Source: Mycolicibacterium sp. GF69 (GTDB lineage Bacteria; Actinomycetota; Actinomycetes; Mycobacteriales; Mycobacteriaceae). Taken from it: DNA of 64,000 nt. Positions 44,309 through 53,067 of this stretch are shown in pieces; position 1 is the first letter of the stretch; every line of letters begins with the position of its first letter. The notes below the pieces were generated by a model, which did no database searches, had not been told where the DNA came from, and worked only from the letters and a program-made list of their open reading frames with translations. The translations under genes and the position numbers were made by a program. The stretch covers positions 124,001-188,000 of the forward strand of contig NZ_QMEW01000006.1 in assembly GCF_003284965.1 (NCBI RefSeq), read 5' to 3'.

Positions 44309-45153
44309 CACTGCTCCTCGTCAGATCCGAAGAAGAATTCCTGGGCGTTGTTGTACAGGTAGTTGTCGCGCACCTCGGCGGGCAGGTCAAGGGCGAGCGC
44401 CTCGGGAACGACGCGGCGCATCTTGAGCACCGGCCAGTCGGATGCGTAGATCACCTTGTTCGGCCCCCGGGTGCGCATGTAGTGCAGCAGGCTGTCGGGC
44501 AGCCGTTTCGGCGACCACGCCGATGTCATCAGGCGCAGGTTCTGGTATTTGATGAGCAGCCGGATCGCGACGTCCCACCACGGGTCGGCTCCGTGAATCA
44601 TGCAGAGCTTGAGTTCGGGGAACCGCACGCAGACCCGATCGAGGTGGATCGGGTTCTGCACCTCGCCGGGGATCGGCGGTCCGGGAAGGCCGGTGTTGAC
44701 GCACAGCGGCAGCCCGAGTTCGGCGCATTTGGTGTAGAGCGGGTAGTAGACGGCATCGCCGGGCGGGTACTGTCCGTCGCCCCAGAAGCTCGGTCCCACC
44801 GCGGCATACGCCACCGGCAGGTCTGCGACGACGGCGGTCAGCTCCCGCAGCGACGGCATGGGCCGCAACAGGTTGACCCCCCCGATTGCCAGCGCGAACC
44901 GGTCCGGCCTGGCCTCGACGAACTTGCGCGCCGTCGTCGAGGGCTTGGCGATGCTGTCCATCAAGATGGCTTTCGCCACGCCCTGTTCGTCCATCTCGTC
45001 GAGCAGTTCACTCAACTCGACGGGGGCGAACATCGACTGCGGGCCCTTGAAATAGTCGTCGCGGACCTTGAGCATCCACGTCGGCTGCTGCTCGGTCTCG
45101 CCGAAGTGGACATTCACCAGGCAATCAATGGCCCGGTGCGCGGAATCGGTCAT
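44308..45153 (-). CDS. Short amidohydrolase-2 family protein
   Basis: A 281-residue TIM-barrel amidohydrolase, about 120 residues shorter than the other two in the window. It has CLVNVHFGE at the start instead of a clear HxH motif. It retains LPLCVNTGLPG, LKLCMIHGADPWW and the terminal metal aspartate in KVIYASDWPVLKMRR. The missing HxH suggests an altered metal site. It sits between the ligase (4-base overlap) and the dehydrogenase pair (TGATG), so it belongs to the beta-oxidation operon. Confidence 0.82.
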   Translation of the reverse strand: MTDSAHRAIDCLVNVHFGETEQQPTWMLKVRDDYFKGPQSMFAPVELSELLDEMDEQGVAKAILMDSIAKPSTTARKFVEARPDRFALAIGGVNLLRPMPSLRELTAVVADLPVAYAAVGPSFWGDGQYPPGDAVYYPLYTKCAELGLPLCVNTGLPGPPIPGEVQNPIHLDRVCVRFPELKLCMIHGADPWWDVAIRLLIKYQNLRLMTSAWSPKRLPDSLLHYMRTRGPNKVIYASDWPVLKMRRVVPEALALDLPAEVRDNYLYNNAQEFFFGSDEEQ

Positions 45154-46763
45154 GCGTTCACCTGCTGGACCGCAGTGCTTTTCGCCCACCGATAGTCGGG
45201 TTTGCCGTTTCCGAGGCGCCTGACCTGATCGACAAAGATGAACTCCTTCGGTGTTTTGAACCGGGCAAGACTCGAGGTGCAGTGCGTGTGCAGCGGTTCG
45301 TGGCCGGCTTCGGCGCCGTCGTGCAGGGCGATCAACGCGACCACCTCTTCGCCCCATCGATCGCTGGGGCGTCCCACCACCAGCGCGTCGGCTATCGCCG
45401 GGTGTGTGCGCAGCACCTCTTCGACCTCTTCGACGAACACCTTCTCGCCTCCGGTGTTGACGACGAGCGAGTCGCGTCCGAACAGCCGCAGCGTCCCGTC
45501 GGCGGCAAGCGAACCCCGGTCGCCCGATATCACCACGCGTTGTCCGTCGACGACTGGGAAGGTGCGTCGGGTCGCTGCCTCGTCATCGAAGTAGCCCAAC
45601 GGAATTCGGCCCCCGCGGGCGACGAAGCCGACTTCGTCCTCGCCCGGATCGAGGAAGCGTTGATAGTCCTCGGACAGCACCAGCGCGCCGTCACGTAGTT
45701 CGAACGTGTCCTTCTGGTCACCGCGCTGGCTGCGGCCGAAGCCGGCGTTGCCGGTCTCCGACGACCCGTACCCGTTGATCAAGGTGATCTGGGGCAGCAG
45801 TTCCAACAGAGCGCGTTGGTGTTTCGGATTGGTCGCCGCGCCGCCGGTTCCGATCGCGAACAACGACGACAGGTCATAGGATCCGCTGCGCAACTCGTCG
45901 ACCAGCGGCGCCGCGTAGGCGTCGCCGACCATCGTCATCAGGCCGACCTTCTCGCGCTGCGCGGTTTCCAGCACCGCGCGCGGATCGAATTTGGTCTGGT
46001 CGTAGAGGATCACCGGCAGGCCGTTGAGCAGGGCCGCGAACGCGGTCCACATTCCGGCCGCGTGCATCAGCGGTGAAACCGCGAACCACGGTTGTCCGTC
46101 GTGGCTCACCTTGGCGTGGATCTCGTCGACGGAATCGTGGTCGGCGCCGTTCATCGAGATCACGTAGGTGTCGCTCTGACGCCACATCACGCCCTTGGGC
46201 CGACCGGTGGTGCCGCCCGTACAGACCATCATCACGTCATCGGGCGAGGCCGTGATGTTCTGGTCGCTGTCGCCTTGTGCCAGCGCATCTTCCAGCGGAG
46301 TGGCACCCGGCAACTGCGGTGCTACGGTGCCGTCATCGACCGAGATCATCAGGTCGGCACTCGCCGGCGGCAGCACATCGGCGAACTTGGCGCCGAAGGA
46401 CCGATGGTAGATGACCGCGCGGGGTTTGAGGTAGTCGAGGAGTTCGGCGACTTCCCGGGGCGTGTAGTTGTAGTTGACGTTGACCGGGACGGTGCGCGCC
46501 TTCAGGCACCCGATCACCATGTCGGGATACAGGTCGTTGTGCATCAGCAGCGCGACACGGTCCTGTCCGCACTCCCAGTTCTGCAGTTCCGGACGTTCGC
46601 GGTGTGCCCCGAACCCCTGTCCGGCAAGGTAGTTCGCGAGCCGGCGGGTGCGGTCCGCCGACTCGCCGAACGTGCTGCGGCGGGTGCCGCACACCGTCAT
46701 CAGCCGATCGGGTGCCGCCTGGGCCAGCGCGTCGAGCACCGCCCCGATCGTCCACTCGCTCAT
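45150..46763 (-). CDS. Acyl-CoA synthetase (FadD/AMP-binding)
   Basis: A 537-residue ligase, paralogous to the one at 25.9-27.6 kb. The P-loop is CTGGTTGRPKGVMWRQ, with GYGSSETGNAGF, LFGRDSLVVNTGGEKVFVEEVE and the terminal catalytic lysine in LGNGKPDYRWAK. It shares the insertion with an REREL/RPEL..WECGQD pattern near residue 60. It probably primes the acid that the paired dehydrogenase oxidises. It overlaps both neighbours by four bases. Confidence 0.92.
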   Translation of the reverse strand: MSEWTIGAVLDALAQAAPDRLMTVCGTRRSTFGESADRTRRLANYLAGQGFGAHRERPELQNWECGQDRVALLMHNDLYPDMVIGCLKARTVPVNVNYNYTPREVAELLDYLKPRAVIYHRSFGAKFADVLPPASADLMISVDDGTVAPQLPGATPLEDALAQGDSDQNITASPDDVMMVCTGGTTGRPKGVMWRQSDTYVISMNGADHDSVDEIHAKVSHDGQPWFAVSPLMHAAGMWTAFAALLNGLPVILYDQTKFDPRAVLETAQREKVGLMTMVGDAYAAPLVDELRSGSYDLSSLFAIGTGGAATNPKHQRALLELLPQITLINGYGSSETGNAGFGRSQRGDQKDTFELRDGALVLSEDYQRFLDPGEDEVGFVARGGRIPLGYFDDEAATRRTFPVVDGQRVVISGDRGSLAADGTLRLFGRDSLVVNTGGEKVFVEEVEEVLRTHPAIADALVVGRPSDRWGEEVVALIALHDGAEAGHEPLHTHCTSSLARFKTPKEFIFVDQVRRLGNGKPDYRWAKSTAVQQVNA

Positions 46764-47980
46764 CGGACGGCCGGGACGTTCACGCCGAGCAAATCGAGAG
46801 CGTTGTCGCGCATCACCTTTCGGGTGTCCTCAGCGCTGAACTCCGGGAACTGCGGAATGTCGGCGGTGAACGCCATCGGGTCGGCGAGGCCTTCGCCGTG
46901 CGGCCAGTCCGAGCCGAACATGATCTTGTCCACCCCGATGGTCTCGGCCAGCAGTTTCACATCGTCCTCGTAATACGGCGCGATCCAGACGTTGTTGCGC
47001 AACTGCTCGACCGGGTCCTCCTTGAAATGGTACGGCGCGGTGTTGGCCGCCTTCTTGAGTCGCTTGATCAGGCGGTAGACGAAGTAGGAGCCGTTCTCGA
47101 TGCTGGCCACCTTCAGCTTGGGGTGCCGGGTGAAGACCCGGTGCACGATCATCGAGGCCATCGTGTCGTGGATGGCGCGGTCATCGAGCAGCACCTGATC
47201 GAGTGGATCCTTTTTGCCGAAGCCCTCGAACGTCGCCTTGCCGCCCCACAGCGCCGCGATGGCCAGGTACCCGCTGTCGGACAGGTGGAAGATCACCGGA
47301 ACGCCGGCTTCGGCCAGGCGCGCCCAGACCGGGTCGTGCAGCGGATCGCCCAAGGACCGCGGTTTGACCACACCGGGTACCGGCGCGGGCCGCACACAAA
47401 CCGTCTTGGCACCGCGGCCGAGCACGAATTCAACTTCGTCGACGGCCTTTTCGGGATCGGCCAGCGAGATGATCGGAGCCGAGATGAACCGATGGTCGGG
47501 GCGGTCGAAGCCCCAATCCTCGTCGAGCCACAGGTTGAACGCATGCACCGAGGCCATCGTCGCCTCGACGTCGTGCTTGAGGGCTTCCTCCACGCCGCAC
47601 GCGAAGGTCGGCAGCATGAACACCGTTTCCAGGTTCTGCTTGTCGAGGATCTTCACCCGGGCGTCGCGGTTCTGGTACTCGGGATGGTCGCCCAGCCGGT
47701 CGACCTTCATCAGCGACGCCGGGTCGACTCCGTCGGGAATCTCCCCGCGGAACAACAGGTCCAGGCATCCCGGCTCGATGATCGGGTCGAACGTCGGGTT
47801 CGGGATGAAGTGGTTGATCACGCCACCCATCACTGCGAACGTGCGCTTGCCTTCGGTAAGCATTTGCACGCCACGGCGTTTGAACTCTTTGGGTAGGTGC
47901 CGGGTGAAGGAGTCCAGCGGCTCGTAGTAGTGATTGTCGACGTCGATGGCCATGTAGTCCAGGGGCTGCGGTGCGCTCAT
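46760..47980 (-). CDS. Amidohydrolase-2 family metal-dependent hydrolase
   Basis: A 406-residue ACMSD-like amidohydrolase. The N-terminal motif is AIDVDNHYYEP, the middle has VPVIFHLSDSGY, and LKVASIENGSYFVYRL is followed by KIMFGSDWPHGEGLADP with the metal aspartate. It is a paralog of the protein at 38.2-39.5 kb, sharing FIPNPTFDP and several barrel motifs. Two long members plus one short member of the family in one island suggests successive hydrolytic or decarboxylation steps, or ring opening. It overlaps the crotonase and ligase genes by four bases each. Confidence 0.89.
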   Translation of the reverse strand: MSAPQPLDYMAIDVDNHYYEPLDSFTRHLPKEFKRRGVQMLTEGKRTFAVMGGVINHFIPNPTFDPIIEPGCLDLLFRGEIPDGVDPASLMKVDRLGDHPEYQNRDARVKILDKQNLETVFMLPTFACGVEEALKHDVEATMASVHAFNLWLDEDWGFDRPDHRFISAPIISLADPEKAVDEVEFVLGRGAKTVCVRPAPVPGVVKPRSLGDPLHDPVWARLAEAGVPVIFHLSDSGYLAIAALWGGKATFEGFGKKDPLDQVLLDDRAIHDTMASMIVHRVFTRHPKLKVASIENGSYFVYRLIKRLKKAANTAPYHFKEDPVEQLRNNVWIAPYYEDDVKLLAETIGVDKIMFGSDWPHGEGLADPMAFTADIPQFPEFSAEDTRKVMRDNALDLLGVNVPAVR

Positions 47981-48855
47981 GACGCATCCTCCTTCTCGAG
48001 TTCCAACGGCGGAAAGTTCGGCGGACGCTTTTCGAAGAAACTCGTAATCCCCTCGAGGAAGTCGGGCCGCGTCATCGACTCGTGCATCAGCTTCTCGGCG
48101 TGGTCGCTGGCTTCGAAGACATCGCGCATGGTGTCTGCGTACACCTGTTGTTTGATCACCGCTAGCGAACTGGGCGCACAGTTGGCGGCGATGTCCTCGG
48201 CGTAGCCGATCGCGCGGGACAGCAGCTCCTCGGGCGCCACCACCTCGTTGACCAAGCTGAGCCGCGCGGCCTCGTCGGCGAAGAACACGCGTCCGGAAAG
48301 CAACAGGTCCATGGCCACGCCGGTGCCGACAATCCGCGGCAGGATCCAGGAGATCCCGTACTCGGCGATCAGGCCGCGCCGCGCGAACGACGTCGTGAAC
48401 TTGACCCCCTCGGCAGCGAAGCGCACGTCGCAGGCCAGCGCCAGCGTCAGCCCCATGCCGGCGCAGGCTCCATTGATCGCGGCGATGACAGGCTTGCGCA
48501 TACCCATCACGAAGTGTGGGTGCCGGGCGCCGACAAGCTTGCCGACGTCGGTGTCGGCCGCGGCGTCGACGGTGGCGGCGCTGATCGTCGTCAGGTCCCC
48601 CATGTCCGCGCCAGCGCAGAACGCCCGACCGCTGCCGGTGACCACGATCGCCCGCACATCGGGATCGGCCTCGGCGTCATCGAGTCGTTCGTAGAACGTC
48701 GTGGCGAGCCCGCCGCCCCAGCCGTTCATCCGCTCCGGCCGGTTGAGTGTCAGCACCGCGACGCCGGTGTCGCGGACCTCGTAGCGCACCGGCGCCACCC
48801 CAGAGTCGGCGTGAGCGTCGGGCTGGGCTTTGGCGACTTGGTCAGGTGCGCTCAC
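47977..48855 (-). CDS. Enoyl-CoA hydratase/isomerase family protein
   Basis: A 292-residue crotonase starting at GTG, with GGAGGA eight bases upstream. The oxyanion segments are RAFCAGADMGDL and INGACAGMGLTLALACD. Neither of the two usual hydratase glutamates is in its normal place. A glutamate occurs in GLIAEYGISWILPRIVG, the position used by isomerase and hydrolase members, so the reaction may be isomerisation, C-C cleavage or hydration by another residue. It heads the six-gene operon (crotonase, amidohydrolase, ligase, amidohydrolase, two dehydrogenases) behind a degenerate operator. Confidence 0.9.
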   Translation of the reverse strand: MSAPDQVAKAQPDAHADSGVAPVRYEVRDTGVAVLTLNRPERMNGWGGGLATTFYERLDDAEADPDVRAIVVTGSGRAFCAGADMGDLTTISAATVDAAADTDVGKLVGARHPHFVMGMRKPVIAAINGACAGMGLTLALACDVRFAAEGVKFTTSFARRGLIAEYGISWILPRIVGTGVAMDLLLSGRVFFADEAARLSLVNEVVAPEELLSRAIGYAEDIAANCAPSSLAVIKQQVYADTMRDVFEASDHAEKLMHESMTRPDFLEGITSFFEKRPPNFPPLELEKEDAS

Positions 48856-48897
48856 CCTGCAGTCCTCCTCCAGCGGTCCGAGCCCTGTGAATGCTCA

Positions 48898-48916
48898 TAC
48901 TGTACACCTATCGGTA
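48898..48916. promoter_or_regulatory. Island operator copy 7 (weak)
   Basis: TACTGTAC-ACC-TATCGGTA matches at 12 of 16 positions (left half 7 of 8). It lies 42 bases before the crotonase that heads the six-gene operon. The position fits, but the sequence is the least similar of the set. Confidence 0.45.
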
Positions 48917-48951
48917 GCGCCTTCCGCAACGGCGGGCGAGTCCCGCATCCC

Positions 48952-49959
48952 TCATCCGGCGAACAGTCCGAACCGCCGATACGCAGCGTCGATCTGGTCT
49001 TTCGCCGCGACGGGCAGATGCGCCTGCGGGGGCCGCGAATGCGGGTAGTCCCCGATTGGCAGGCCGAGCACCGACGCCGCGTACTTGAACGCTCCGCCCC
49101 AGTGCGTGAAGTAGTCGGCCCGACCCGGATAGCAGGTGAACCACGACCCCATATCGAGGTCGAACTGATCCATTCCGGATTCGCGCGCGTAGTCCATCGC
49201 CTCGACGAGTTTGTCGTTGACGATCAGGTCCCAGTACTCGGTGAACGGCCGTCGCTGCGCGGTTTCGAAGAGGTAGCCCGCGGTGCCGAGTTGCGCGGGG
49301 CAGACTATGCCGTCGCGCAGCCACCCGGCGCGGTAGACGGTCTTGTCGCACTCCCACACCGCAAGGCCGGGCGCCATCTCGTGCAGCAGCCTGCTGGCCG
49401 CGGGCCGAAACGCGCCTTCTTTCGTCGCGCAGACGGCCGGAATCTCGTCGTAGATCCTGGCGCTTTCAGCGGGGGTCAACACGTAACCCGAAGATGGTGA
49501 GTTGAACATGCCGAGCGCGATGTCGGTGCGATCGGCGATGTAGCGGAAGAAGTTCAACACGCCTTCACCGCCGTGCGCCTCCATCATCGGCGTCTGGATG
49601 TAGACGATGTCGGCGCCGGACTCCTGTGCGTGGCGGGTGAGCTCGAGACAGTCCTTGGCCGCGGTGGCCGCGGTGCACGCCTGCACGACGACGTCGGGGT
49701 TGGCTCTGCGTCCCTCGTCGATTGCCACCTCCAGCAACCGCTTTCGCTCGTCGAGCGTCAGCGCCCAGAACTCGGCGATGCCGCTCGTGCACCACAGCAA
49801 CGGGTGGTTCAGTACGCCGACACAGTGCCGCACCAGCGTCCGATAGGCATCCCAGTCGATGTCGTCGCCGTCAGCGCCGCAGAAGGGCGTGTAGAGGGAG
49901 TCCCCGATTCCGCGCAGATGGTTGCGCGCCCACTCCCGCGCGTCTCTGGCCGTCGCCAC
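48952..49959 (-). CDS. DapA/NAL-superfamily (aldolase or hydratase-aldolase) protein
   Basis: A 335-residue TIM-barrel protein of the dihydrodipicolinate synthase superfamily. The Schiff-base lysine is probably that of VCATKEGAF. The substrate loop appears as LLWCTSGIAEFWALT where DapA has GTTGES. The DapA tyrosines appear replaced: TPYY by TPMM and the LYN motif by MFN. It is therefore unlikely to make dihydrodipicolinate. Aromatic and steroid pathways use such aldolases to split off pyruvate or an aldehyde. It follows the operator-bearing SDR gene by 53 bases in the same direction. Confidence 0.83.
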   Translation of the reverse strand: MATARDAREWARNHLRGIGDSLYTPFCGADGDDIDWDAYRTLVRHCVGVLNHPLLWCTSGIAEFWALTLDERKRLLEVAIDEGRRANPDVVVQACTAATAAKDCLELTRHAQESGADIVYIQTPMMEAHGGEGVLNFFRYIADRTDIALGMFNSPSSGYVLTPAESARIYDEIPAVCATKEGAFRPAASRLLHEMAPGLAVWECDKTVYRAGWLRDGIVCPAQLGTAGYLFETAQRRPFTEYWDLIVNDKLVEAMDYARESGMDQFDLDMGSWFTCYPGRADYFTHWGGAFKYAASVLGLPIGDYPHSRPPQAHLPVAAKDQIDAAYRRFGLFAG

Positions 49960-49968
49960 GATGACCTC

Positions 49969-50021
49969 CTCAGGTGAAGCTTCCGGTGCCGGGTGAAGTC
50001 TCAGGTGAAAACTCAGGTGAA
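49969..50021. repeat. Decamer CTCAGGTGAA x 3
   Basis: Three exact copies lie at 49969, 50000 and 50012 between the SDR and aldolase genes. The last copy contains the SDR stop codon on the minus strand. A fourth, partial copy (GGGTGAA) lies between the first two. Confidence 0.8.
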
Positions 50022-50810
50022 ATCGGAGCCGCCGTCGACGTTGACGTTGGCACCGGTCATGTACGAGTTGCGGCGCGACGCGAGAAATGCGACGACGGGC
50101 GCGATTTCGTCGGGCAGGCCGGCGCGCGGGAGATGGGCGGGATGGCCGAAGTGCTCACCGATCGCGCCCATCAACGCATACGGGTCGGTGCCGTCGACAC
50201 CCACCGACTCGGCCCACCCGATGAGCGCCTCGGAGGCGATGCTGCCCGGCGAGACCACGTTGACCATGATCTCGTCTTTGGCCAGCAACAGCGACAGGTT
50301 CTTCGAGATACTCGTCACCGCCGCCTTGGCCGCGGTGTAGGCCGGCAGGATCACGCTCTGACGCTGTGTCGAATGGGCCGAGAAGTTCACGATGCGCGCC
50401 CACTGTGCGGCGCGAAGCAGCGGAAGTGCGGACCGCACGCAGTGCACCATGCCCATCACACCGCCGTCGAACGCGATGCGCCATTGCTCGTCGGTCAGGT
50501 CCTCGAAGGTGCCGACGGCGTCGGGGCCGACCGCGTTGATGAGGATGTTGAGTCCGCTGTTCCAGCGCTTCTCGATCTCGTTGAAGGCGCGCTGAACCTG
50601 ATCGGCGTCGGTGGTGTCGGCGGTGAGCGCCACCGCATCGGGGCTGCCGATCTCGGCGAGGGCCGTCGCCGCCTCCTCGAGGACATCGGTCGTTCGCCCG
50701 ACGATCGCCACCCGGGCCCCGTCCTCGGCCAGACAGCGTGCCGTCGCAAAACCCATCCCGCGCCCGCCGCCGACCACGACGGCTGTGGCGTCCTTCAGCC
50801 CGAGATCCAT
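50013..50810 (-). CDS. SDR oxidoreductase
   Basis: A 265-residue classical SDR. The cofactor motif is VVGGGRGMGFATA, NAVGP takes the place of NNAG, the active-site serine strand is IVNFSAHS, and the catalytic motif is YTAAK. The C-terminal TGANVNVDGGSDFT is standard. The family covers 3-hydroxyacyl-CoA, steroid and sugar alcohol dehydrogenases, and the substrate cannot be told. It is the first gene of a two-gene operon with the DapA-like aldolase, 35 bases downstream of an operator with a perfect right half. Confidence 0.9.
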   Translation of the reverse strand: MDLGLKDATAVVVGGGRGMGFATARCLAEDGARVAIVGRTTDVLEEAATALAEIGSPDAVALTADTTDADQVQRAFNEIEKRWNSGLNILINAVGPDAVGTFEDLTDEQWRIAFDGGVMGMVHCVRSALPLLRAAQWARIVNFSAHSTQRQSVILPAYTAAKAAVTSISKNLSLLLAKDEIMVNVVSPGSIASEALIGWAESVGVDGTDPYALMGAIGEHFGHPAHLPRAGLPDEIAPVVAFLASRRNSYMTGANVNVDGGSDFT

Positions 50811-50845
50811 GCGGCCTTTCGTTCACCCAATTGCGTAGAAAACCT

Positions 50846-50864
50846 TACTATAGGTCTTACAGTA
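50846..50864. promoter_or_regulatory. Island operator copy 8
   Basis: TACTATAG-GTC-TTACAGTA matches at 14 of 16 positions, 35 bases before the SDR start. It is also the nearest copy upstream of the divergent TetR gene at 51.0 kb, about 180 bases away. Confidence 0.7.
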
Positions 50865-51045
50865 GAACAGCGGAAACACTGTGGAGGCCGGCGGCGGAAC
50901 GGCTACCGGTATGGTTGACGGTAACCGGCCGGGCCGCGACACACCTGCATTGGCGCAGATCAGGGGCGGCTGACGGTACATTCAAGTCCACCAACCCCGT
51001 TTCCGGGGGGCTGCGCGCGCGGCTGATTCGATGGAGGTGCCCTAA

Positions 51046-51774
51046 GTGGCAAGGCAGGCGACCGCGGAGAAGCGTCAGCGACGCGAGCGCGGATCCATCA
51101 ACCCCGAGGACATCATCAAGGGCGCCTTCGAACTCGCCGAACAAGTCGGGATCGACAACTTGTCAATGCCGTTGCTGGGCAAGCACCTCGGCGTCGGTGT
51201 GACGAGCATCTACTGGTACTTCCGTAAGAAGGACGATCTGCTCAACGCGATGACCGATCGCGCGCTGCGCCAGTATGTGTTCGCCACACCGTATGTGGAG
51301 GCCAAGGACTGGCGCGAGACGCTGCGAAACCACGCGCGCACGATGCGGAAAACGTTCATGGGCAACCCGATTCTGTGCGACCTGATTCTGATCCGATCGG
51401 CACTGAGCCCACGGGTGGCCAAGCTCGGTGTGCAGGAGGTCGAGAAGGCGATCGCCAGCCTGGTCGAGGCCGGCCTGTCCCCCGACGACGCGTTCGACAC
51501 CTACTCGGCGGTGTCGGTGCACGTCCGCGGATCGGTTGTGCTGCAACGTCTTCGAGAGAAGAACCGCGCGGCCAACGAAGGCCCGAGCGACATCGAGGAG
51601 ACCATGACCATCGACGCCGACAGCACGCCGCTGCTGGCGCTGGTCACCGAGAAGGGCCACCACATCGGCGCCGCCGACGACAAGAACTTCGAGTTCGGCC
51701 TCGAGTGCATCCTCGACCGCGCGGGTCGGCTCATCGACGACAACAACGCCAAGCCCGCCAAGCGCAAGAAGTAG
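51046..51774 (+). CDS. TetR-family regulator B of the island
   Basis: A 242-residue regulator starting at GTG after GGAGG. A basic arm (KRQRRERGSIN) is followed by a helix-turn-helix, MPLLGKHLGVGVTSIYWYFRKKDDLLNAMTDRAL, that differs from regulator A at only a few positions. The ligand domain shares NPILCDLILIR and SVHVRGSVVLQRLREK, but a roughly 25-residue insert (about 180-205) and a Lys-rich tail make it longer. The matching recognition helices suggest both bind TACTGTAA-type operators, perhaps with different ligands. A conserved hairpin follows the gene. Confidence 0.92.
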   Translation: MARQATAEKRQRRERGSINPEDIIKGAFELAEQVGIDNLSMPLLGKHLGVGVTSIYWYFRKKDDLLNAMTDRALRQYVFATPYVEAKDWRETLRNHARTMRKTFMGNPILCDLILIRSALSPRVAKLGVQEVEKAIASLVEAGLSPDDAFDTYSAVSVHVRGSVVLQRLREKNRAANEGPSDIEETMTIDADSTPLLALVTEKGHHIGAADDKNFEFGLECILDRAGRLIDDNNAKPAKRKK

Positions 51775-51780
51775 CGATTC

Positions 51781-51819
51781 GGGTGTAGTTGGTCGCGCCC
51801 ACCGCAACCAACTACACCC
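51781..51819. terminator. Conserved convergent-gene hairpin, copy 2
   Basis: Arms GGGTGTAGTTGGTCGC and GCAACCAACTACACCC have one mismatch and a seven-base loop. It fills the gap between the convergent TetR and thiolase genes and matches copies at 18.2 and 62.4 kb. Confidence 0.78.
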
Positions 51820-51826
51820 AGATCAC

Positions 51827-53002
51827 TCAGACCTCGACGACGACCGCGCCGCCTTGGCCGCCGCCGGCGCACATCGCCGCGACACCGATGCCGCCGCCGC
51901 GCCGCTGCAGCTCGTAGACCAGCGTGGTGACCATCCGCGCACCGGATGCGGCGATCGGATGGCCGAGGCTGCAACCACTTCCGTAGAAGTTGACCAGCTC
52001 CTCATCGATGCCGTACTCACGGCACGCCGCGATCGGCACCGAGGCGAATGCCTCGTTGATCTCCCACAGCGCGACGTCCGACGGCTTGAGGCCGGCGCGG
52101 TCGAGAACCTTGCCGATCACCTTGACCGCACCCAGACCGCAATCGCGCGGCGGGACACCGGCTGCGGCCCATGCCTTCACGGTGGCCATCTTGGTCAGCT
52201 TCTCCGCGTCGGCGTAGGCGCTGTCGACCAATGCGACCGCGGCGGCGGCGTCGTTGGTGCCGCTGCTGTTGCCCGCAGTGATCGAGAACCCCTCGATCTC
52301 CGGATGGAGCACCTTCAGGCCGGCGAGCTTCTCGGCGGTGGTGTCGCGGCGCGGATGCTCGTCGACGCTGAACTCGATCACCGAACCGTCGAACTGCGAC
52401 ACCTTCAGCGGCACGATCTCGTCGACGAACTTGCCCGCGTCGATCGCCGCGATCGCTCGCTGATGCGACCGTGCGGCCCACGCGTCCATCTCTTCACGGG
52501 TGATGCCGACGGCCTGCGCGGTGTTCCACCCCACGGTGATCGACATGTCCCGGGTCGGCGCGTCCGGCGTCTCGACGTGGGTGGGCGGCATCCACTTCTC
52601 CTCGAACTTCAGTTCGGGGCCGGGGATACGCCAGTTCACCAGGGGCGTCATCGACAGCGACTGCACACCGCCGGCGATCAGCGCGCGCTCCATGCCCGAG
52701 CCGATCTGGGCGGCCGCGTTGCCGATCGCGGTCAGGCTGCCCGCGCAGTGTCGGTTCACCGACTGCCCGGGCACGTCCTGCAATCCGGTCGCATCGGCCG
52801 CGTAGCGGGCCAGATCGCCGCCGCCGTAATTGGATTCGGCGAAGATGAGGTCGTCGATGGCGGCCGGGTCGATCCCCGAACGGCGGATCACCTCGGGCAG
52901 CACCGTGGTGATCAACTCTTCTGGCGGAGTGTTGACCAGCGTCCCCTTGAAGGATCGGCCGATCGCGGTCCTGGCGGCACCGACGATGACGGGTGTGGGC
53001 AT
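51827..53002 (-). CDS. Acetyl-CoA acetyltransferase-type thiolase
   Basis: A 391-residue canonical thiolase. The acyl-accepting cysteine is in NRHCAGSLTAIGNA, then EINEAFASVP, the histidine in SGCSLGHPIAASGARM, and the second cysteine in MCAGGGQGGAVVVE. It carries out the last thiolytic step of beta-oxidation, releasing acetyl- or propionyl-CoA. The ATG at 53002 has GAGGTGG upstream; a GTG three codons earlier is possible. It lies 65 bases after the crotonase in the same direction and is probably part of the operon starting at the hotdog gene. Confidence 0.94.
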   Translation of the reverse strand: MPTPVIVGAARTAIGRSFKGTLVNTPPEELITTVLPEVIRRSGIDPAAIDDLIFAESNYGGGDLARYAADATGLQDVPGQSVNRHCAGSLTAIGNAAAQIGSGMERALIAGGVQSLSMTPLVNWRIPGPELKFEEKWMPPTHVETPDAPTRDMSITVGWNTAQAVGITREEMDAWAARSHQRAIAAIDAGKFVDEIVPLKVSQFDGSVIEFSVDEHPRRDTTAEKLAGLKVLHPEIEGFSITAGNSSGTNDAAAAVALVDSAYADAEKLTKMATVKAWAAAGVPPRDCGLGAVKVIGKVLDRAGLKPSDVALWEINEAFASVPIAACREYGIDEELVNFYGSGCSLGHPIAASGARMVTTLVYELQRRGGGIGVAAMCAGGGQGGAVVVEV

Positions 53003-53067
53003 GTTCTCCACCTCGGGGTTCGACGTTAACGACGTTACAAAACTAACAGATAGTGTAGCGAGCCCCG

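Noticed and set aside
50900..50927. Hairpin CGGCTACCG/CGGTAACCG upstream of the second TetR gene
   Set aside because: Only nine-base arms with a mismatch in GC-rich DNA; this could easily occur by chance, and no riboswitch or terminator context supports it.
53003..53067. Possible further island operator before the thiolase gene
   Set aside because: Sequences such as CTAACAGATAGTGTAG and GTTAACGACGTTAC look palindromic but do not fit TACTGTAA-N3-TTACAGTA when aligned.
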